A stretch of 64,000 bases of DNA from Frigidibacter sp. ROC022 (GCF_024723735.1 NZ_JANQDU010000004.1:186001-250000), one strand, 5' to 3'. Positions 35,278-44,599 are shown, counted from the stretch's first letter. The notes: generated by a model from the sequence alone, not told the origin. Made by a program: numbers and translations.

Positions 35278-36717
35278 CTATTCCGCCGGCTCGGTTTCGG
35301 CCCTGATCCCGCAGCCACAGCCGGATTGACCGGCAGCCTTGGCCTCTTCGTCCTGTGCGCAGCAGGCAGTGGCATCCGCCTTGGGCGCCCCGCCGCAGCA
35401 GCCGGTTTCGGCGGTGTCGGCGGGTGCTTCGGTGGTGCCGCAGCAGGCCGTGGCCTTGGACGCGGATCCGGTCTTGCAGACGCCGCTTTCGGGAAGCTTC
35501 AGCCGCACTTCCCGCGCCGCGACCGGGTCGCCGGCCAGTTCGGCCACGACCGAGCGCACCTGCTCGTAACCGGTCGTCATCAGGAAGGTCGGTGCCCGGC
35601 CATAGCTCTTCATGCCGACGATGTAGAAATCCTTCTCGGGCTGGCTGAGCTCGACCACGCCATGCGGGCGGACGGTGCCGCAGGAATGCAGGTTGGGGTC
35701 GATCAGCGGGGCCAGCATCGGCGTCGCTTCGACGATCGGGTCGAGCGAGAGCCGCAGTTCCGACAGGATCGAGAGATCGGGACGGAAGCCGGTGGCGACG
35801 ATGATCCGGTCGACCGAGAAGCTGACCGGCTGGTCGGCCTCGGTCCCGGTGACGCTCAGGCCGCCGCCACGCGCCGCGATCGCATCGACGGCGAAGGGCG
35901 AGCGGAACGATACCCTGCCCGAACGTATCGCCTCGGCCGCTTTCAGGCCCAGCTGGCCACGTCCGGGAAGCTCGTCATTCAAGCCGCCGCCGAGCACCCG
36001 CTCGATCCCGCCGGAACGGGTGGCCCAGGTGATCTGCGTTCCCGGCACCTGCGCCTGCAGTTCCATCAGGTCGAGCGCGGCATTGATCGCCGAATGGCCT
36101 GCCCCGATCACCAGCGAGTGCCGGCCGGCATAGGTGTCGCGGGCGCGGCCCAGCACGTCGGGGATGCCATAGGCGATCCGCCCGGCATTCTCCTGCTCAC
36201 CTTCGACGGGCAGGCCGTCGAGCCCGATCGGATTGGGTTTCACCCAGGTACCCGAGGCGTCGATCACGGCGCGGGCTAGGCTGCGGTGGCGACCTTCGGC
36301 GTCCTGCCAGAGGATGACGAAGGGGGCTGCGTCACGCCCGTCGCTGGCCAGTTTCGAGCGGCCCTGGCGGGTGACGGCCTGCACTTCGGCATTCAGGTGC
36401 AGATGCGGCGCGATGGCGGGATGCGCGGCGAGCGGGGCCAGATAGTCGCGGATCAGCTCGGCCCCGGTCGGCAGATAGTCGGGGTCGGGCAAGGTCCAGC
36501 CGGTCGGTTCCAGAAGCCTCCGCGCGGCTGCATTCGTGTTGTATTCCCAGGGCGAGAACACGCGCACATGCCCCCATTCGGCGACCGCCGCGCCGGCGCT
36601 GTTGCCGCGTTCGAAGATCAGCGGGGTCATGCCGCGTTCGAGCAGTTCGGCTGCGGCGGCAAGGCCCACGGGCCCGGCGCCGATGACGGCAATGGGAAGA
36701 TTGGACAGGTCGGTCAT
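35278..36717 (-). CDS. FAD/NAD(P)-binding flavoprotein with cysteine-rich C-terminal tail (ars operon)
   Basis: Flavin-dependent monooxygenase/oxidoreductase-like protein of 479 aa. The FAD Rossmann motif GAGPVG is at 13-18 and a second nucleotide motif, VIGAGHSAIN, near residue 210; IIVATGFRPD follows. The last 66 residues carry nine cysteines: Cys414, pairs 425-426, 440-441 and 452-453, and Cys467/469, in an Ala/Glu-rich low-complexity context. Such vicinal pairs bind trivalent arsenic in other proteins. It is the last gene of the arsenic operon and resembles ArsO-type flavoproteins. ATG 36717 has GGAAGGA upstream. Confidence 0.8.
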   Translation of the reverse strand: MTDLSNLPIAVIGAGPVGLAAAAELLERGMTPLIFERGNSAGAAVAEWGHVRVFSPWEYNTNAAARRLLEPTGWTLPDPDYLPTGAELIRDYLAPLAAHPAIAPHLHLNAEVQAVTRQGRSKLASDGRDAAPFVILWQDAEGRHRSLARAVIDASGTWVKPNPIGLDGLPVEGEQENAGRIAYGIPDVLGRARDTYAGRHSLVIGAGHSAINAALDLMELQAQVPGTQITWATRSGGIERVLGGGLNDELPGRGQLGLKAAEAIRSGRVSFRSPFAVDAIAARGGGLSVTGTEADQPVSFSVDRIIVATGFRPDLSILSELRLSLDPIVEATPMLAPLIDPNLHSCGTVRPHGVVELSQPEKDFYIVGMKSYGRAPTFLMTTGYEQVRSVVAELAGDPVAAREVRLKLPESGVCKTGSASKATACCGTTEAPADTAETGCCGGAPKADATACCAQDEEAKAAGQSGCGCGIRAETEPAE

Positions 36718-36763
36718 CTGGAGTCCTTCCAAGGGGCTGGAATGGTCGAATAATCGTGAATCG

Positions 36764-37108
36764 TCAGTTCGTTTCGGCCGTCGCCGTCGTGTCCGACACT
36801 GTGGCATCGCCGGTGCCGCAGCCTTCTTCGGCACAGCATTCGTCGGCCAGATAGCCGATGAGCGCCGCCATGGCCGGATATACGGCATGGCAGATCAGGC
36901 TGGTGCCGTCGCGCTCCTGCCGGACCAGGCCTTGATCGACCAAGCGCCTGATATGGTGCGACAGGGTCGAGGCGGCCATGCCGAGCCGGTCCTGCACCTG
37001 GCCGACGGGCATCCCCGCCCGCCCCGCCCGCACAAGGCTGCGATAGATGGCGAGCCGGGTCGGATTGCCGAGCGCTTCAAGCTGGCGGGCTGCTATTTCG
37101 AGTTTCAT
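36764..37108 (-). CDS. arsR: ArsR-family repressor (first, beside arsH)
   Basis: Metalloregulator of 114 aa with a winged HTH (MPVGQVQDRLGMAASTLSHHIRRLVDQGLV). No Cys pair is seen in the DNA-recognition helix; instead Cys91-Cys92 and Cys97 near the C-terminus (DECCAEEGCG) form a probable As(III) site. ATG 37108 was chosen over the upstream 37144 because it begins the conserved MKLEIAARQLEALGNPTRL. It lies between arsH and the flavoprotein, on the same strand. Confidence 0.88.
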   Translation of the reverse strand: MKLEIAARQLEALGNPTRLAIYRSLVRAGRAGMPVGQVQDRLGMAASTLSHHIRRLVDQGLVRQERDGTSLICHAVYPAMAALIGYLADECCAEEGCGTGDATVSDTTATAETN

Positions 37109-37148
37109 GGAAATATAGATGGCAATGCGGCGCGCCGGAGTCAACGAC

Positions 37149-37170
37149 TATTTCGATAATTCTGGAAATA
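37149..37170. promoter_or_regulatory. Candidate ArsR operator inside the ars operon
   Basis: TATTTC (37149-37154) and GAAATA (37165-37170) are perfect inverted arms with a 10-bp spacer. The site overlaps the arsH stop codon and lies about 40 bp upstream of arsR. A minus-strand TTGACT follows, so a secondary internal promoter under ArsR control is likely. Confidence 0.45.
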
Positions 37171-37905
37171 TCAGTTGGCCGCGGTCCGGTTCACCCGCGC
37201 GATCAGGGATTCGCCGGTTTCCTTCCGTTCGGAATAGCGGTCCACCAGATGCTCGCGGATGTCGCGGGTCAGCAGAGTGAATTTCATCAGCTCTTCCATC
37301 ACGTCGACGATCCGGTCGTAGAAGGGAGAAGGCCGCATCCGCCCGGCTTCGTCGAATTCGTTGAAGGCCTTCGGCACCGAGGATTGGTTCGGGATCGTCA
37401 GCATCCGCATCCAGCGGCCAAGGATGCGCAGTTGCGAGACGGCGTTGAAGCTTTGAGAGCCGCCATTGACCTGCATCACGGCAAGGGTCTTGCCCTGGGT
37501 CGGCCGCACTGCGCCCAGCGACAGCGGAATCCAGTCGATCTGCGCCTTCATGATCCCGGTCATGGCGCCATGCCGTTCGGGCGTGCTCCAGACCATGCCG
37601 TCGCACCAGGACACCAGATCGCGCAGTTCGGCCACCTTCGGGTGCTCGGCCGGCGCGTCATCGGGCAGCGGTAGCCCGGAAGGGTTGTAGATACATGTCT
37701 CGGCGCCCAGCCGGCGGAGGATTCGTCCGGATTCCTCGGCGGCGAAACGGCTGAAGCTGCGGGTCCGCAGCGAGCCATAGAGCAGCAGGAACCGCGGCGG
37801 GTCGCTGCGGCGCTCTTTCGGAAACAGGGAGTCGGGATCGGGCAGGCGGAAATGCGCGTCGTCGAGCGCCGGCGTATCAGTCAACAGCTTGGCCTTCTGC
37901 ATCAA
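37171..37905 (-). CDS. arsH: NADPH-dependent FMN reductase ArsH
   Basis: Organoarsenical oxidase/flavin reductase of 244 aa that oxidises trivalent methylated or aromatic arsenicals. The flavodoxin-like FMN loop is [19 protein letters not shown] near residues 41-59; [23 protein letters not shown] is the ArsH-specific segment. Its start overlaps the end of the upstream arsC gene by 29 bp. Confidence 0.95.
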   Translation of the reverse strand: MMQKAKLLTDTPALDDAHFRLPDPDSLFPKERRSDPPRFLLLYGSLRTRSFSRFAAEESGRILRRLGAETCIYNPSGLPLPDDAPAEHPKVAELRDLVSWCDGMVWSTPERHGAMTGIMKAQIDWIPLSLGAVRPTQGKTLAVMQVNGGSQSFNAVSQLRILGRWMRMLTIPNQSSVPKAFNEFDEAGRMRPSPFYDRIVDVMEELMKFTLLTRDIREHLVDRYSERKETGESLIARVNRTAAN

Positions 37906-38296
37906 GGATCATGGTGCCGTCCTCCTTGTAGAGCGGCCCCTTGGGCCTCTGGTCGAGGAGGTCGAGGACGGCCTGCGACGGGCGGCACAGGCGGACACCC
38001 TTCGGAGTGCAGACAATCGGTCGATTGACAAGCACAGGATGCGCGATCATCGCGTCGATCAGCACTTCGTCCGCTACTGCCGGATCGGTCAGGCCCAGCT
38101 CGGCGGCGGGCGATTTCGAGACCCGCAGCGCTTCGCGCGGGGTCAGCCCGGCGGCGGCGAACAGGCCCAGAAGCTGCGCCCTTGTCCAGCCCTCGGCCAG
38201 ATAGTCGATGACCACCGGCGTCTCGCCCGCGGCCCTGATGATGGCCAGGACATTGCGCGAGGTGCCGCAGGCCGGGTTGTGATGGATCACGATCAT
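37877..38296 (-). CDS. arsC: Arsenate reductase, glutaredoxin-coupled type
   Basis: Reductase of 139 aa with the active-site [10 protein letters not shown] (Cys10) and the family segment [23 protein letters not shown]. It reduces As(V) to As(III) with glutathione/glutaredoxin. It overlaps acr3 by 4 bp and arsH by 29 bp. It is one of two unrelated arsenate reductases in this operon. Confidence 0.95.
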   Translation of the reverse strand: MIVIHHNPACGTSRNVLAIIRAAGETPVVIDYLAEGWTRAQLLGLFAAAGLTPREALRVSKSPAAELGLTDPAVADEVLIDAMIAHPVLVNRPIVCTPKGVRLCRPSQAVLDLLDQRPKGPLYKEDGTMILDAEGQAVD

Positions 38297-39333
38297 GCCG
38301 GGAACCTTTCGCGGGTCCGGTTGGCAAAGGCAACCAGCGACAGCATCACTGGCACTTCCACCAGCACTCCGACGACCGTCGCCAGCGCCGCGCCCGAGGA
38401 CAGGCCGAACAGGCTGATCGCCACCGCCACCGCCAGTTCGAAGAAATTCGACGTGCCGATCATCGCGCAGGGCGCCGCGATCCGATGCGGGACCTTCAGC
38501 GCGAAGGCGGCGCCATAGGCGACGGCGAAGATGCCGTAACTCTGGATCAGGATCGGCACCGCGATCAGCGCGATGACCACGGGACGGTCAAGGATCACCT
38601 GGCCTTGCAGGCCGAACAGGATGGCCACGGTGGCGATGAGGCCGACCACCGACCAGGGTTTGATGCGCGCGGTGAAGCGGGCAATCCGCTCGTCGCTGCC
38701 CAGGGCGCGGCGGGTGATCAGCCCGGCGGTCAGTGGCAGCAGGACATAGAGCAACGTCGCAAGCACCAGCGTCTGCCACGGCACCGCGATGTCGGTGACG
38801 CCCAGCAGGAAGGCGACGATCGGCGCGAAGAGCACCACCATGATCAGGTCGTTCAGGGAGACCTGGACCAGCGTATAGGTCGGGTCGCCGCGGGTCAGCT
38901 GCGACCAGACAAAGACCATCGCCGTGCAGGGCGCGGAGCCCAGCAGGATAAGCCCGGCGGTGTATTGCGCCGCGTCCTCGGGTGCGATCCAGGGCGCGAA
39001 GACGTGGTCGAAGAACAGCACCGCCAGCAGCGCCATGGTGAAGGGTTTGATCGCCCAGTTCACGATCAGCGTCACCAGCAGCCCCTTCGGCTGCCGCGCC
39101 ACCCCGGCCACGGCGCCGAAATCGACGCCGACCATCATCGGGTAGACCATCGCCCAGATCAGCACCGCGACGACGAGGTTGATCTGCGCCACTTCTGCGG
39201 CGGCGATCGCTCCGACCAGGCCGGGGAACAGGCTGCCGATGCCGATACCGGCCAGCATTGCCAGCGCCACCCAAAGCGTCAGCCAGCGTTCGAAGGGCCC
39301 CATCGCGGCTGGGGCGGCGGTTGTTTCGGCCAT
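38293..39333 (-). CDS. acr3: Arsenite efflux permease Acr3
   Basis: Inner-membrane As(III) exporter of the BART superfamily, 346 aa with ten helices. The start [25 protein letters not shown] and the MMVGVDF motif are typical. The essential cysteine is Cys136 in [13 protein letters not shown]; the ending VLVEVPVML is also conserved. It sits between the two arsenate reductase genes. Confidence 0.96.
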   Translation of the reverse strand: MAETTAAPAAMGPFERWLTLWVALAMLAGIGIGSLFPGLVGAIAAAEVAQINLVVAVLIWAMVYPMMVGVDFGAVAGVARQPKGLLVTLIVNWAIKPFTMALLAVLFFDHVFAPWIAPEDAAQYTAGLILLGSAPCTAMVFVWSQLTRGDPTYTLVQVSLNDLIMVVLFAPIVAFLLGVTDIAVPWQTLVLATLLYVLLPLTAGLITRRALGSDERIARFTARIKPWSVVGLIATVAILFGLQGQVILDRPVVIALIAVPILIQSYGIFAVAYGAAFALKVPHRIAAPCAMIGTSNFFELAVAVAISLFGLSSGAALATVVGVLVEVPVMLSLVAFANRTRERFPA

Positions 39334-39346
39334 GGTGGTCCCTTGA

Positions 39347-39850
39347 TTATTCGGTCTCGGCGCGGGCCTGATCCTTGCCGATCTCCCGCAGACGGGACTG
39401 AAGCGACAGGCCGTCGAGCGATTTCAGCGGCAGGTTGACGAAGATCGAGATGCGGTTCTTCAGCATCCGGTAGGTGTCGGAGAAGGCCAGGCGGCGCTCG
39501 GTCTCGGAACCGGTGGCCGCGGCGGGATCGGGCAGGCCCCAATGTGCGGTCATCGGCTGGCCGGGCCAATAAGGGCATTCCTCGGCCGCTGCCTGGTCGC
39601 AGACGGTGAAGACGAAATCCATCTTCGGCGCGTCGGGGCCAGCGAATTCGTCCCAGCTCTTCGAGCGGAACCCAGAGGTGTCGTAGTTCAGCCGTTTCAG
39701 CAGGTCGATGCTGTAGGGATGGACCTCGCCCTTGGGATGCGACCCGGCCGAGTAGCCCTTGAACCTGCCCCGGCCCTCGCGGTTGATCACCGCTTCGGCC
39801 AGGATCGAACGGGCCGAGTTTCCGGTGCAAAGAAACAGAACGTTGTACAT
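39347..39850 (-). CDS. arsC: Arsenate reductase, low-molecular-weight phosphatase type
   Basis: Protein of 167 aa with the phosphatase P-loop CTGNSARS (Cys8), Cys84 and Cys92 ([15 protein letters not shown]), and Asp108 in LPDPAA. Three cysteines in these positions allow the Cys relay of thioredoxin-coupled ArsC, although the second pair is spaced differently from the Staphylococcus enzyme. The gene lies 13 bp upstream of acr3. Confidence 0.9.
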   Translation of the reverse strand: MYNVLFLCTGNSARSILAEAVINREGRGRFKGYSAGSHPKGEVHPYSIDLLKRLNYDTSGFRSKSWDEFAGPDAPKMDFVFTVCDQAAAEECPYWPGQPMTAHWGLPDPAAATGSETERRLAFSDTYRMLKNRISIFVNLPLKSLDGLSLQSRLREIGKDQARAETE

Positions 39851-39863
39851 GGTCTTGTCTTCC

Positions 39864-40196
39864 TCAGCAGGCGCAGGCGACCTGATCGATCACCGGTTGA
39901 CACAGATCGGGCCGACCGCCGCAGCAGTCTTCCATGAGGTAGCCCAGCAGGGCGCGCATCCCCTCCATATCCGCGAAATAGCGGATCCCGCGGCCCTCGC
40001 GAGCATTGCGGACCAGTCCGGCGGCGGCGAGGATCGACAGGTTGCTGGACATGGTGTTCTGTCGCACGTCCAGCGCATCGGCGATCTCGCCCGCCAGCAT
40101 CCCCTGCGCCCCGGCCTTGACCAGCAGGCGGAACACATCCAGCCGGGTTTCATGGCCAAGAGCGGAAAGTGCCGCGAGGTGACGTTTCTTTTCCAT
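39864..40196 (-). CDS. arsR: ArsR-family repressor (second, operon head)
   Basis: Winged-helix regulator of 110 aa: SALGHETRLDVFRLLVKAG, then EIADALDVRQNTMSSNLSILAAAGLV. The C-terminal As(III)-binding candidates are Cys91-Cys92, Cys99 and Cys108/110 (EDCCGGRPDLC ... ACAC). It is the first gene of the arsenic operon. Its ATG lies only about 6 nt from a TATCTC -10-like element, so the mRNA may be nearly leaderless. Confidence 0.9.
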   Translation of the reverse strand: MEKKRHLAALSALGHETRLDVFRLLVKAGAQGMLAGEIADALDVRQNTMSSNLSILAAAGLVRNAREGRGIRYFADMEGMRALLGYLMEDCCGGRPDLCQPVIDQVACAC

Positions 40197-40201
40197 ATAT
40201 C

Positions 40202-40231
40202 GAGATAACCCGATTCAAAGAGGCCCCGCAA
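40202..40231 (-). promoter_or_regulatory. Candidate promoter of the ars operon
   Basis: Minus-strand TTGCGG (40231-40226) and TATCTC (40207-40202), 18 bp apart. Short arms ATCG (40199-40202) and CGAT (40211-40214) surround the -10, a plausible ArsR site. The predicted start point coincides with the arsR ATG. Confidence 0.35.
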
Positions 40232-40266
40232 GCGGATAATCCCGCGCCGTCGCCACTGTGCTGGTC

Positions 40267-41790
40267 TCAGGCCTTGGCGGCGGTGTGTTTCGGACGGCGC
40301 AGAAGAAAGACGATGGGCGCTGCGGCGAGGGTAAAGACCAGCATCAGCAGGAAATTGTCGTCATAGGCGATCATCGCTGCCTGCTGGCTGACCAGCCCGT
40401 CGACGACCTTGGCGATCGTCGGATTGCCGGAAAGCAGGCCGGGCACCTGGCTGGCCACCTGCGGCGCGTCGGCGGTGAGACGGGCGGCCAGCTCTTCGTG
40501 GTTCACCGTCACCATCCGGGCCAGAACCGTGGTGACGATGGAAATCCCGACGCCCGAGCCGACATTGCGGACCAGGCTGAACAGAGAGGTGGCATCGCCG
40601 CGATAGTGGGGCGCCAGGGTGGCGAAGGTCAGGGTCGAGAGCGGCACGAAGACGAAACCCAGGCCAAAGCCCTGAATCACGCCCGACATGATGATCGGCT
40701 GCCGGTCCATGGTGACGTCGAAGCCCGACATGATCCACAGTGACCAGGAGGTCATCCCCAGCCCGAACAGGATCAGCGCCCGGGCGTCGATCCTGGCGAC
40801 CAGTCGGCCGACCAGGATCATCGACAGCATGGTGCCGATCCCGCGCGGGGCCATGACGATGCCGGTGGTGATGACCGGATAGCCCAGCAGCGACTGCAGA
40901 AGCGGCGGCAACAGGGCCAGTCCCGAGAACAGCGTCAACCCGACCATGAAGATGAAGACCAGCCCGGTCGCGAAATTGCGGTCGGCAAAGATCCTGAGGT
41001 CGATGAAGGGATCGTCGGCGGTCCAGCAATGCACGATGAAGACCCAGAAGCCGCTGATCGAGAGGAAGAGATAGATCCAGATCTCGAGCGACTCGAACCA
41101 GTCGACGGCCTGACCCCGGTCGAGGATCAGCTGCAGCGCCCCGACCGCCAGCGCCAGCATGGCGAAGCCGAAGAAGTCGAAGCGCCGCCGCTTCAGGCCG
41201 GTCTTCGGCAGGAAGGCGAGAATCCCGGTCAGGGCCAGCAATCCGACCGGCAGGTTGATCAGGAACACATAACGCCAGTTGAAGGTCTCGGTCAGCCAAC
41301 CGCCCAGGGTCGGGCCGATGATCGGGCCGACCATGATCCCGGCGCCGTAGATCGCCATCGCCTGTCCGATCCGCTCACGCGGGTTGATGTCGAGGATCAC
41401 GGCCTGCGCCAGCGGGATGAGCACCGCGCCGAAAATCCCCTGGACGACCCGGAACAGCACCATCTCGGACAGGCTGGTCGCGATGCCGCAGGCCAGCGAG
41501 GCCAGTGTGAAACCGCCGATCGCGGCGACGAAGACCGCCTGCCGTCCGAACCGGTCTGTCACCCAGCCGGTCACCGGGGTCGCAATGGCCGAGGCGACGA
41601 TATAGGAGGTCAGCACCCAGGTGATTTCGTCCTGCGCGGCGCCGAGGCTCGATGCCATGTGCGGCAGAGCGACATTGGCGATCGTGGTGTCGAGCACCTG
41701 CATCACCGTGGCCAGCATGATCGCGGCCGTCAGCCAGCCGGGATGGGCGACCTCGACCGCCGGTTTCGAATGGGCGGCCGGGCTGCTCAT
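40267..41790 (-). CDS. DHA2-family MFS multidrug transporter, EmrB-like
   Basis: Inner-membrane proton antiporter of 507 aa with 14 predicted helices. Landmarks: LDTTIANVALPHMASSLGA (motif D1), GWVTDRFGRQAVF (motif A) and GAGIMVGPIIGPTLGGWLTETFNWRYVFLINLPVG (motif C). It exports hydrophobic compounds together with the adaptor encoded just upstream, overlapping that gene by 4 bp. Confidence 0.94.
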   Translation of the reverse strand: MSSPAAHSKPAVEVAHPGWLTAAIMLATVMQVLDTTIANVALPHMASSLGAAQDEITWVLTSYIVASAIATPVTGWVTDRFGRQAVFVAAIGGFTLASLACGIATSLSEMVLFRVVQGIFGAVLIPLAQAVILDINPRERIGQAMAIYGAGIMVGPIIGPTLGGWLTETFNWRYVFLINLPVGLLALTGILAFLPKTGLKRRRFDFFGFAMLALAVGALQLILDRGQAVDWFESLEIWIYLFLSISGFWVFIVHCWTADDPFIDLRIFADRNFATGLVFIFMVGLTLFSGLALLPPLLQSLLGYPVITTGIVMAPRGIGTMLSMILVGRLVARIDARALILFGLGMTSWSLWIMSGFDVTMDRQPIIMSGVIQGFGLGFVFVPLSTLTFATLAPHYRGDATSLFSLVRNVGSGVGISIVTTVLARMVTVNHEELAARLTADAPQVASQVPGLLSGNPTIAKVVDGLVSQQAAMIAYDDNFLLMLVFTLAAAPIVFLLRRPKHTAAKA

Positions 41791-42923
41791 CCCAGTTTGT
41801 CCAGTCGCGTGCGGCCGGTGTCGACCGATACCGTGACGCTCATCCCGTCGCGCAGCGGATGGTCGGCGTCGGGGGTGACGCTGATCCGCACCGGGACACG
41901 CTGCACCACCTTCACCCAGTTGCCGGTCGCATTCTGTGCCGGGATCAACGAGAACTGCGAGCCGGTGGCCGAGCCGATGCTTTCGACCGAGCCGGTCAGT
42001 TCGACTCCCGGATAGGCGTCGATGTGGATGCTTGTCGGCTGGCCGACCTGCAGGGATTCCAGCTGGGTCTCCTTGAGATTGGCCTCGATCCAGGTCTCGC
42101 CGGTCTCGACGATGCTGGCAACGTTGGTGCCCGGGGTGACGTATTGACCGACATTCAGACTCTCGATCTGGCTGACGATCCCCGCCACCGGCGCCACGAC
42201 CTCGACCTTGGACAGGTCCCGCTCGGCGGCTTCGCGCTGCGCCAGGGCGGCACGGACCGCGGGAAAGGAGTCGGTTTCGATGTCAGGGTCACCGCCAAGC
42301 GCTGCCGCTGCCGCGGCCACGCCCTGCCGCGCCAGGGTTACATCGTTTTCGGCGACCTGCACGGCCATCGTCGCCTCATCCAGCGCCGCCGACGACGAGA
42401 CGCCGCGCCCGGCCAGGGCTTTCTGGCGGTCGAACTCGCGTTTCCGGACGTCCAGGATCTGCTCGGCCGCGGTGAGCTTTGCCTGCGCGGTCGCATAGGC
42501 GGCGCGCAGCTGCGCGACCGACAGCCGGGCCGAGGCCAGCGCAGCATCGGCCTTATCCAACGCGATCCGATACGGTTCAGGGTCCAGATGGAAGATCGGG
42601 GTGCCTGCGGCGACGGCCTGGTTCTCGGTGACATCGACGGCCACGATCCTGCCGGCCAGGTCCGGCGAAATAGTGACGATCGGCTGATGCACATAGGCGT
42701 TGTCGGTCGATACATAACGCCCGCCGGTCAACCAGACGTAACCGCCGCCGAGGGCAAGAAGTAGCGGGACCGCCAGCATCAGAAGCCGGTTACGGCGTTT
42801 CTTCGGCTTCGCAGGCTGCGGCGGAGGCCCGGCTTCGCTGGGCTGTACCGTCTCGACCTGCGGTTCGGCCTTCCGGGCATCCGGCACGGGCACCGCCTCG
42901 ATGCGCTTGGTCGCGGCGTTCAT
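41787..42923 (-). CDS. HlyD-family adaptor, EmrA-like
   Basis: Membrane-fusion protein of 378 aa. One N-terminal helix (RLLMLAVPLLLALGGGYVWLTGG) is followed by YVSTDNAYVHQPIVTISPDLAGRIVAVDVTENQAVAAG, the EmrA hallmark. A long coiled coil rich in Ala and Gln (about 130-230) precedes the second lipoyl half, and the end has VPVRISVTPDADHPLRDGMSVTVSVDT. It overlaps the marR and emrB-like genes by 4 bp each. Confidence 0.94.
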   Translation of the reverse strand: MNAATKRIEAVPVPDARKAEPQVETVQPSEAGPPPQPAKPKKRRNRLLMLAVPLLLALGGGYVWLTGGRYVSTDNAYVHQPIVTISPDLAGRIVAVDVTENQAVAAGTPIFHLDPEPYRIALDKADAALASARLSVAQLRAAYATAQAKLTAAEQILDVRKREFDRQKALAGRGVSSSAALDEATMAVQVAENDVTLARQGVAAAAAALGGDPDIETDSFPAVRAALAQREAAERDLSKVEVVAPVAGIVSQIESLNVGQYVTPGTNVASIVETGETWIEANLKETQLESLQVGQPTSIHIDAYPGVELTGSVESIGSATGSQFSLIPAQNATGNWVKVVQRVPVRISVTPDADHPLRDGMSVTVSVDTGRTRLDKLG

Positions 42924-43363
42924 GAGTTGTCTTCCTTCTCTTCGATCCCCGAGGCTTCGAGATTGGCGGCGATCTGCTGCAGCCCGCGGGTCAGGCCCTG
43001 GAGGTCTTCTTCGGTGATCCCCGCCAGCGCCTCGGCATAGACGTCGTCGGCGATCCGGCGCATCTCCTCGACGATCGGCCTGGCCCGGTCGGTGATCCAG
43101 ACCAGCTTGGCGCGGCCATCGCTCGGGTCGGCCTCGCGGCGTACCAGCCCGTCGCTTTCAAGACGGTCGATGATGTCGCTCATCGTCATCTGGCTGGCCT
43201 CGACCCGGGACGCCAGCGCCGTCTGCGTCATCCCGTCGCTTCGATACAGGGCCCCCAGGGTCCGCCATTGCATCAGCGACAGCCGATGCTCGCGCGCCCG
43301 TCGTTCGAACGCGCTCTTCATCAGCCGCGCCGCGTCGTGAAGCATGAGTCCGAGACTTTGCAT
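42920..43363 (-). CDS. MarR-family regulator of the efflux operon
   Basis: Repressor of 147 aa with a winged HTH (MTQTALASRVEASQMTMSDIIDRLESDGLVRREADPSDGRAKLVWIT). The DxRxK-type wing DPSDGRAK is typical of MarR. It is the first gene of the marR-emrA-emrB unit and probably senses an exported compound. The start was kept at 43363. Confidence 0.92.
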   Translation of the reverse strand: MQSLGLMLHDAARLMKSAFERRAREHRLSLMQWRTLGALYRSDGMTQTALASRVEASQMTMSDIIDRLESDGLVRREADPSDGRAKLVWITDRARPIVEEMRRIADDVYAEALAGITEEDLQGLTRGLQQIAANLEASGIEEKEDNS

Positions 43364-43390
43364 CCAATCCGCCTCAATTTGCTACGCGGC

Positions 43391-43419
43391 CAGATAGTAG
43401 CCATACGTAGTATATGCAA
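43391..43419 (-). promoter_or_regulatory. Candidate marR promoter with operator in the spacer
   Basis: Minus-strand TTGCAT (43419-43414) and TATCTG (43396-43391) are 17 bp apart. The spacer contains the inverted repeat ATACGTAGTAT (43403-43413). A MarR dimer bound there would block RNA polymerase. Confidence 0.45.
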
Positions 43420-43478
43420 GAGGCAATTCGGCGGCTTTTTCGGAGCCATGCGGGCGATGCGGCTGCGGCGGAGAGGGA

Positions 43479-44528
43479 TCAGCCGATCTCGGAGAACCGG
43501 CCCTTGTAGATCGTCCGCGGCGGGATCAGGTCAGGCTCGATCTCGATGAGCACCGGGTCGGTGGTCCCGGCGTCTATCAGTTCGAAAGCCGTCTGGATCA
43601 GCCGGTCGGAATTCTGCCGAACCATGTGGACCGGGAATTGCAGGAAGGCGCCGAACGGATCGTAGTCGTAGCAGCCGATGACGGATTGCTCGAACGCATC
43701 GGGCGGCAGATCGACGAAATAGCTCAGCGCGCCCTCGAAGGCGGTCAGCGAATTCACGAACAATCCGGCGGGAAGGCCGCCGAGCCGGTCGCAGAGGGCG
43801 GCAAGCTCGCGCGCGGTTTGGCCCGGGGCATAGCCGCAGGCGATGACCTGTTCGGGGCTGATCTGTCCAAGCCGGTCGGTGACCACGGTCCTGAACGCGT
43901 CGATCCGGAGCGAGGTGGCGATGTTCGTGGTCAGGCCGCCGACGAAATAGGGCTTTGCCCGCGCCGGGTTGCTTTGCGTCGGCATGGTATCGACGATCAC
44001 GCGGCTCAGTTGCTCGGCGCCGTGGTAATTGTGGCTGACCACCGAGGGCGCGTCCTTTCCGGGCAGGTCCACATAGATATGCTGGACATTCGCGGCCTTG
44101 CAGATGTCGCTCAGCGCGTCGGGGTCGGCGGCACCGGCGATGAACAGCGAATCAATCGCATAGGCGATCAGGGTCTCGACGGTGCGGATCTCCTCTTTCG
44201 GGTCGCGCAGGGTGCTGGCGATCACCGGGCAGAGGCCGCGTTCGCGGGCGCAGGCTTCGAAGCTCTGGCTCATCGAGGCGAAGAAGCGGTTTTCGTGGAC
44301 CGGCAGGATCATCCCGACGAGGCCAGAGCGGGATTTGCGCAAGCCGCGGGCCTGCAGATTGGCGGTGTAGCCGATCTGCGCGGCGGCCGCCTGGATGCGC
44401 GTCACCGTTTCTTCGCTGATTCGCCGACGCTTCCAGGAACCGTTGAGTGCGGCGCTGACTGTGGAGGGCGAGGCGCCCGCTGCGGCCGCGACGTCAGATA
44501 TCGTGGGTTTCGGCTTCCTTGTCGGCAT
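43479..44528 (-). CDS. LacI-family sugar-responsive regulator
   Basis: Repressor of 349 aa. The N-terminal HTH is PTISDVAAAAGASPSTVSAALNGSWKRRRISEETVTRI, with the hinge-proximal ARGLRKSRSGLVGMILP. The periplasmic-binding-like effector domain follows. ATG 44528 has an AGGAAA site about 5 nt upstream; the alternative ATG 44594 has none. It is divergent from the sugar ABC operon, and two matching operators lie between them. Confidence 0.93.
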   Translation of the reverse strand: MPTRKPKPTISDVAAAAGASPSTVSAALNGSWKRRRISEETVTRIQAAAAQIGYTANLQARGLRKSRSGLVGMILPVHENRFFASMSQSFEACARERGLCPVIASTLRDPKEEIRTVETLIAYAIDSLFIAGAADPDALSDICKAANVQHIYVDLPGKDAPSVVSHNYHGAEQLSRVIVDTMPTQSNPARAKPYFVGGLTTNIATSLRIDAFRTVVTDRLGQISPEQVIACGYAPGQTARELAALCDRLGGLPAGLFVNSLTAFEGALSYFVDLPPDAFEQSVIGCYDYDPFGAFLQFPVHMVRQNSDRLIQTAFELIDAGTTDPVLIEIEPDLIPPRTIYKGRFSEIG

Positions 44529-44599
44529 CGGATTTCCTGTCGCTCTGGTCGGTCTGGGCGATTTCTCTTGACGACTATCGGGTTTCTTGTTCATCTGTG

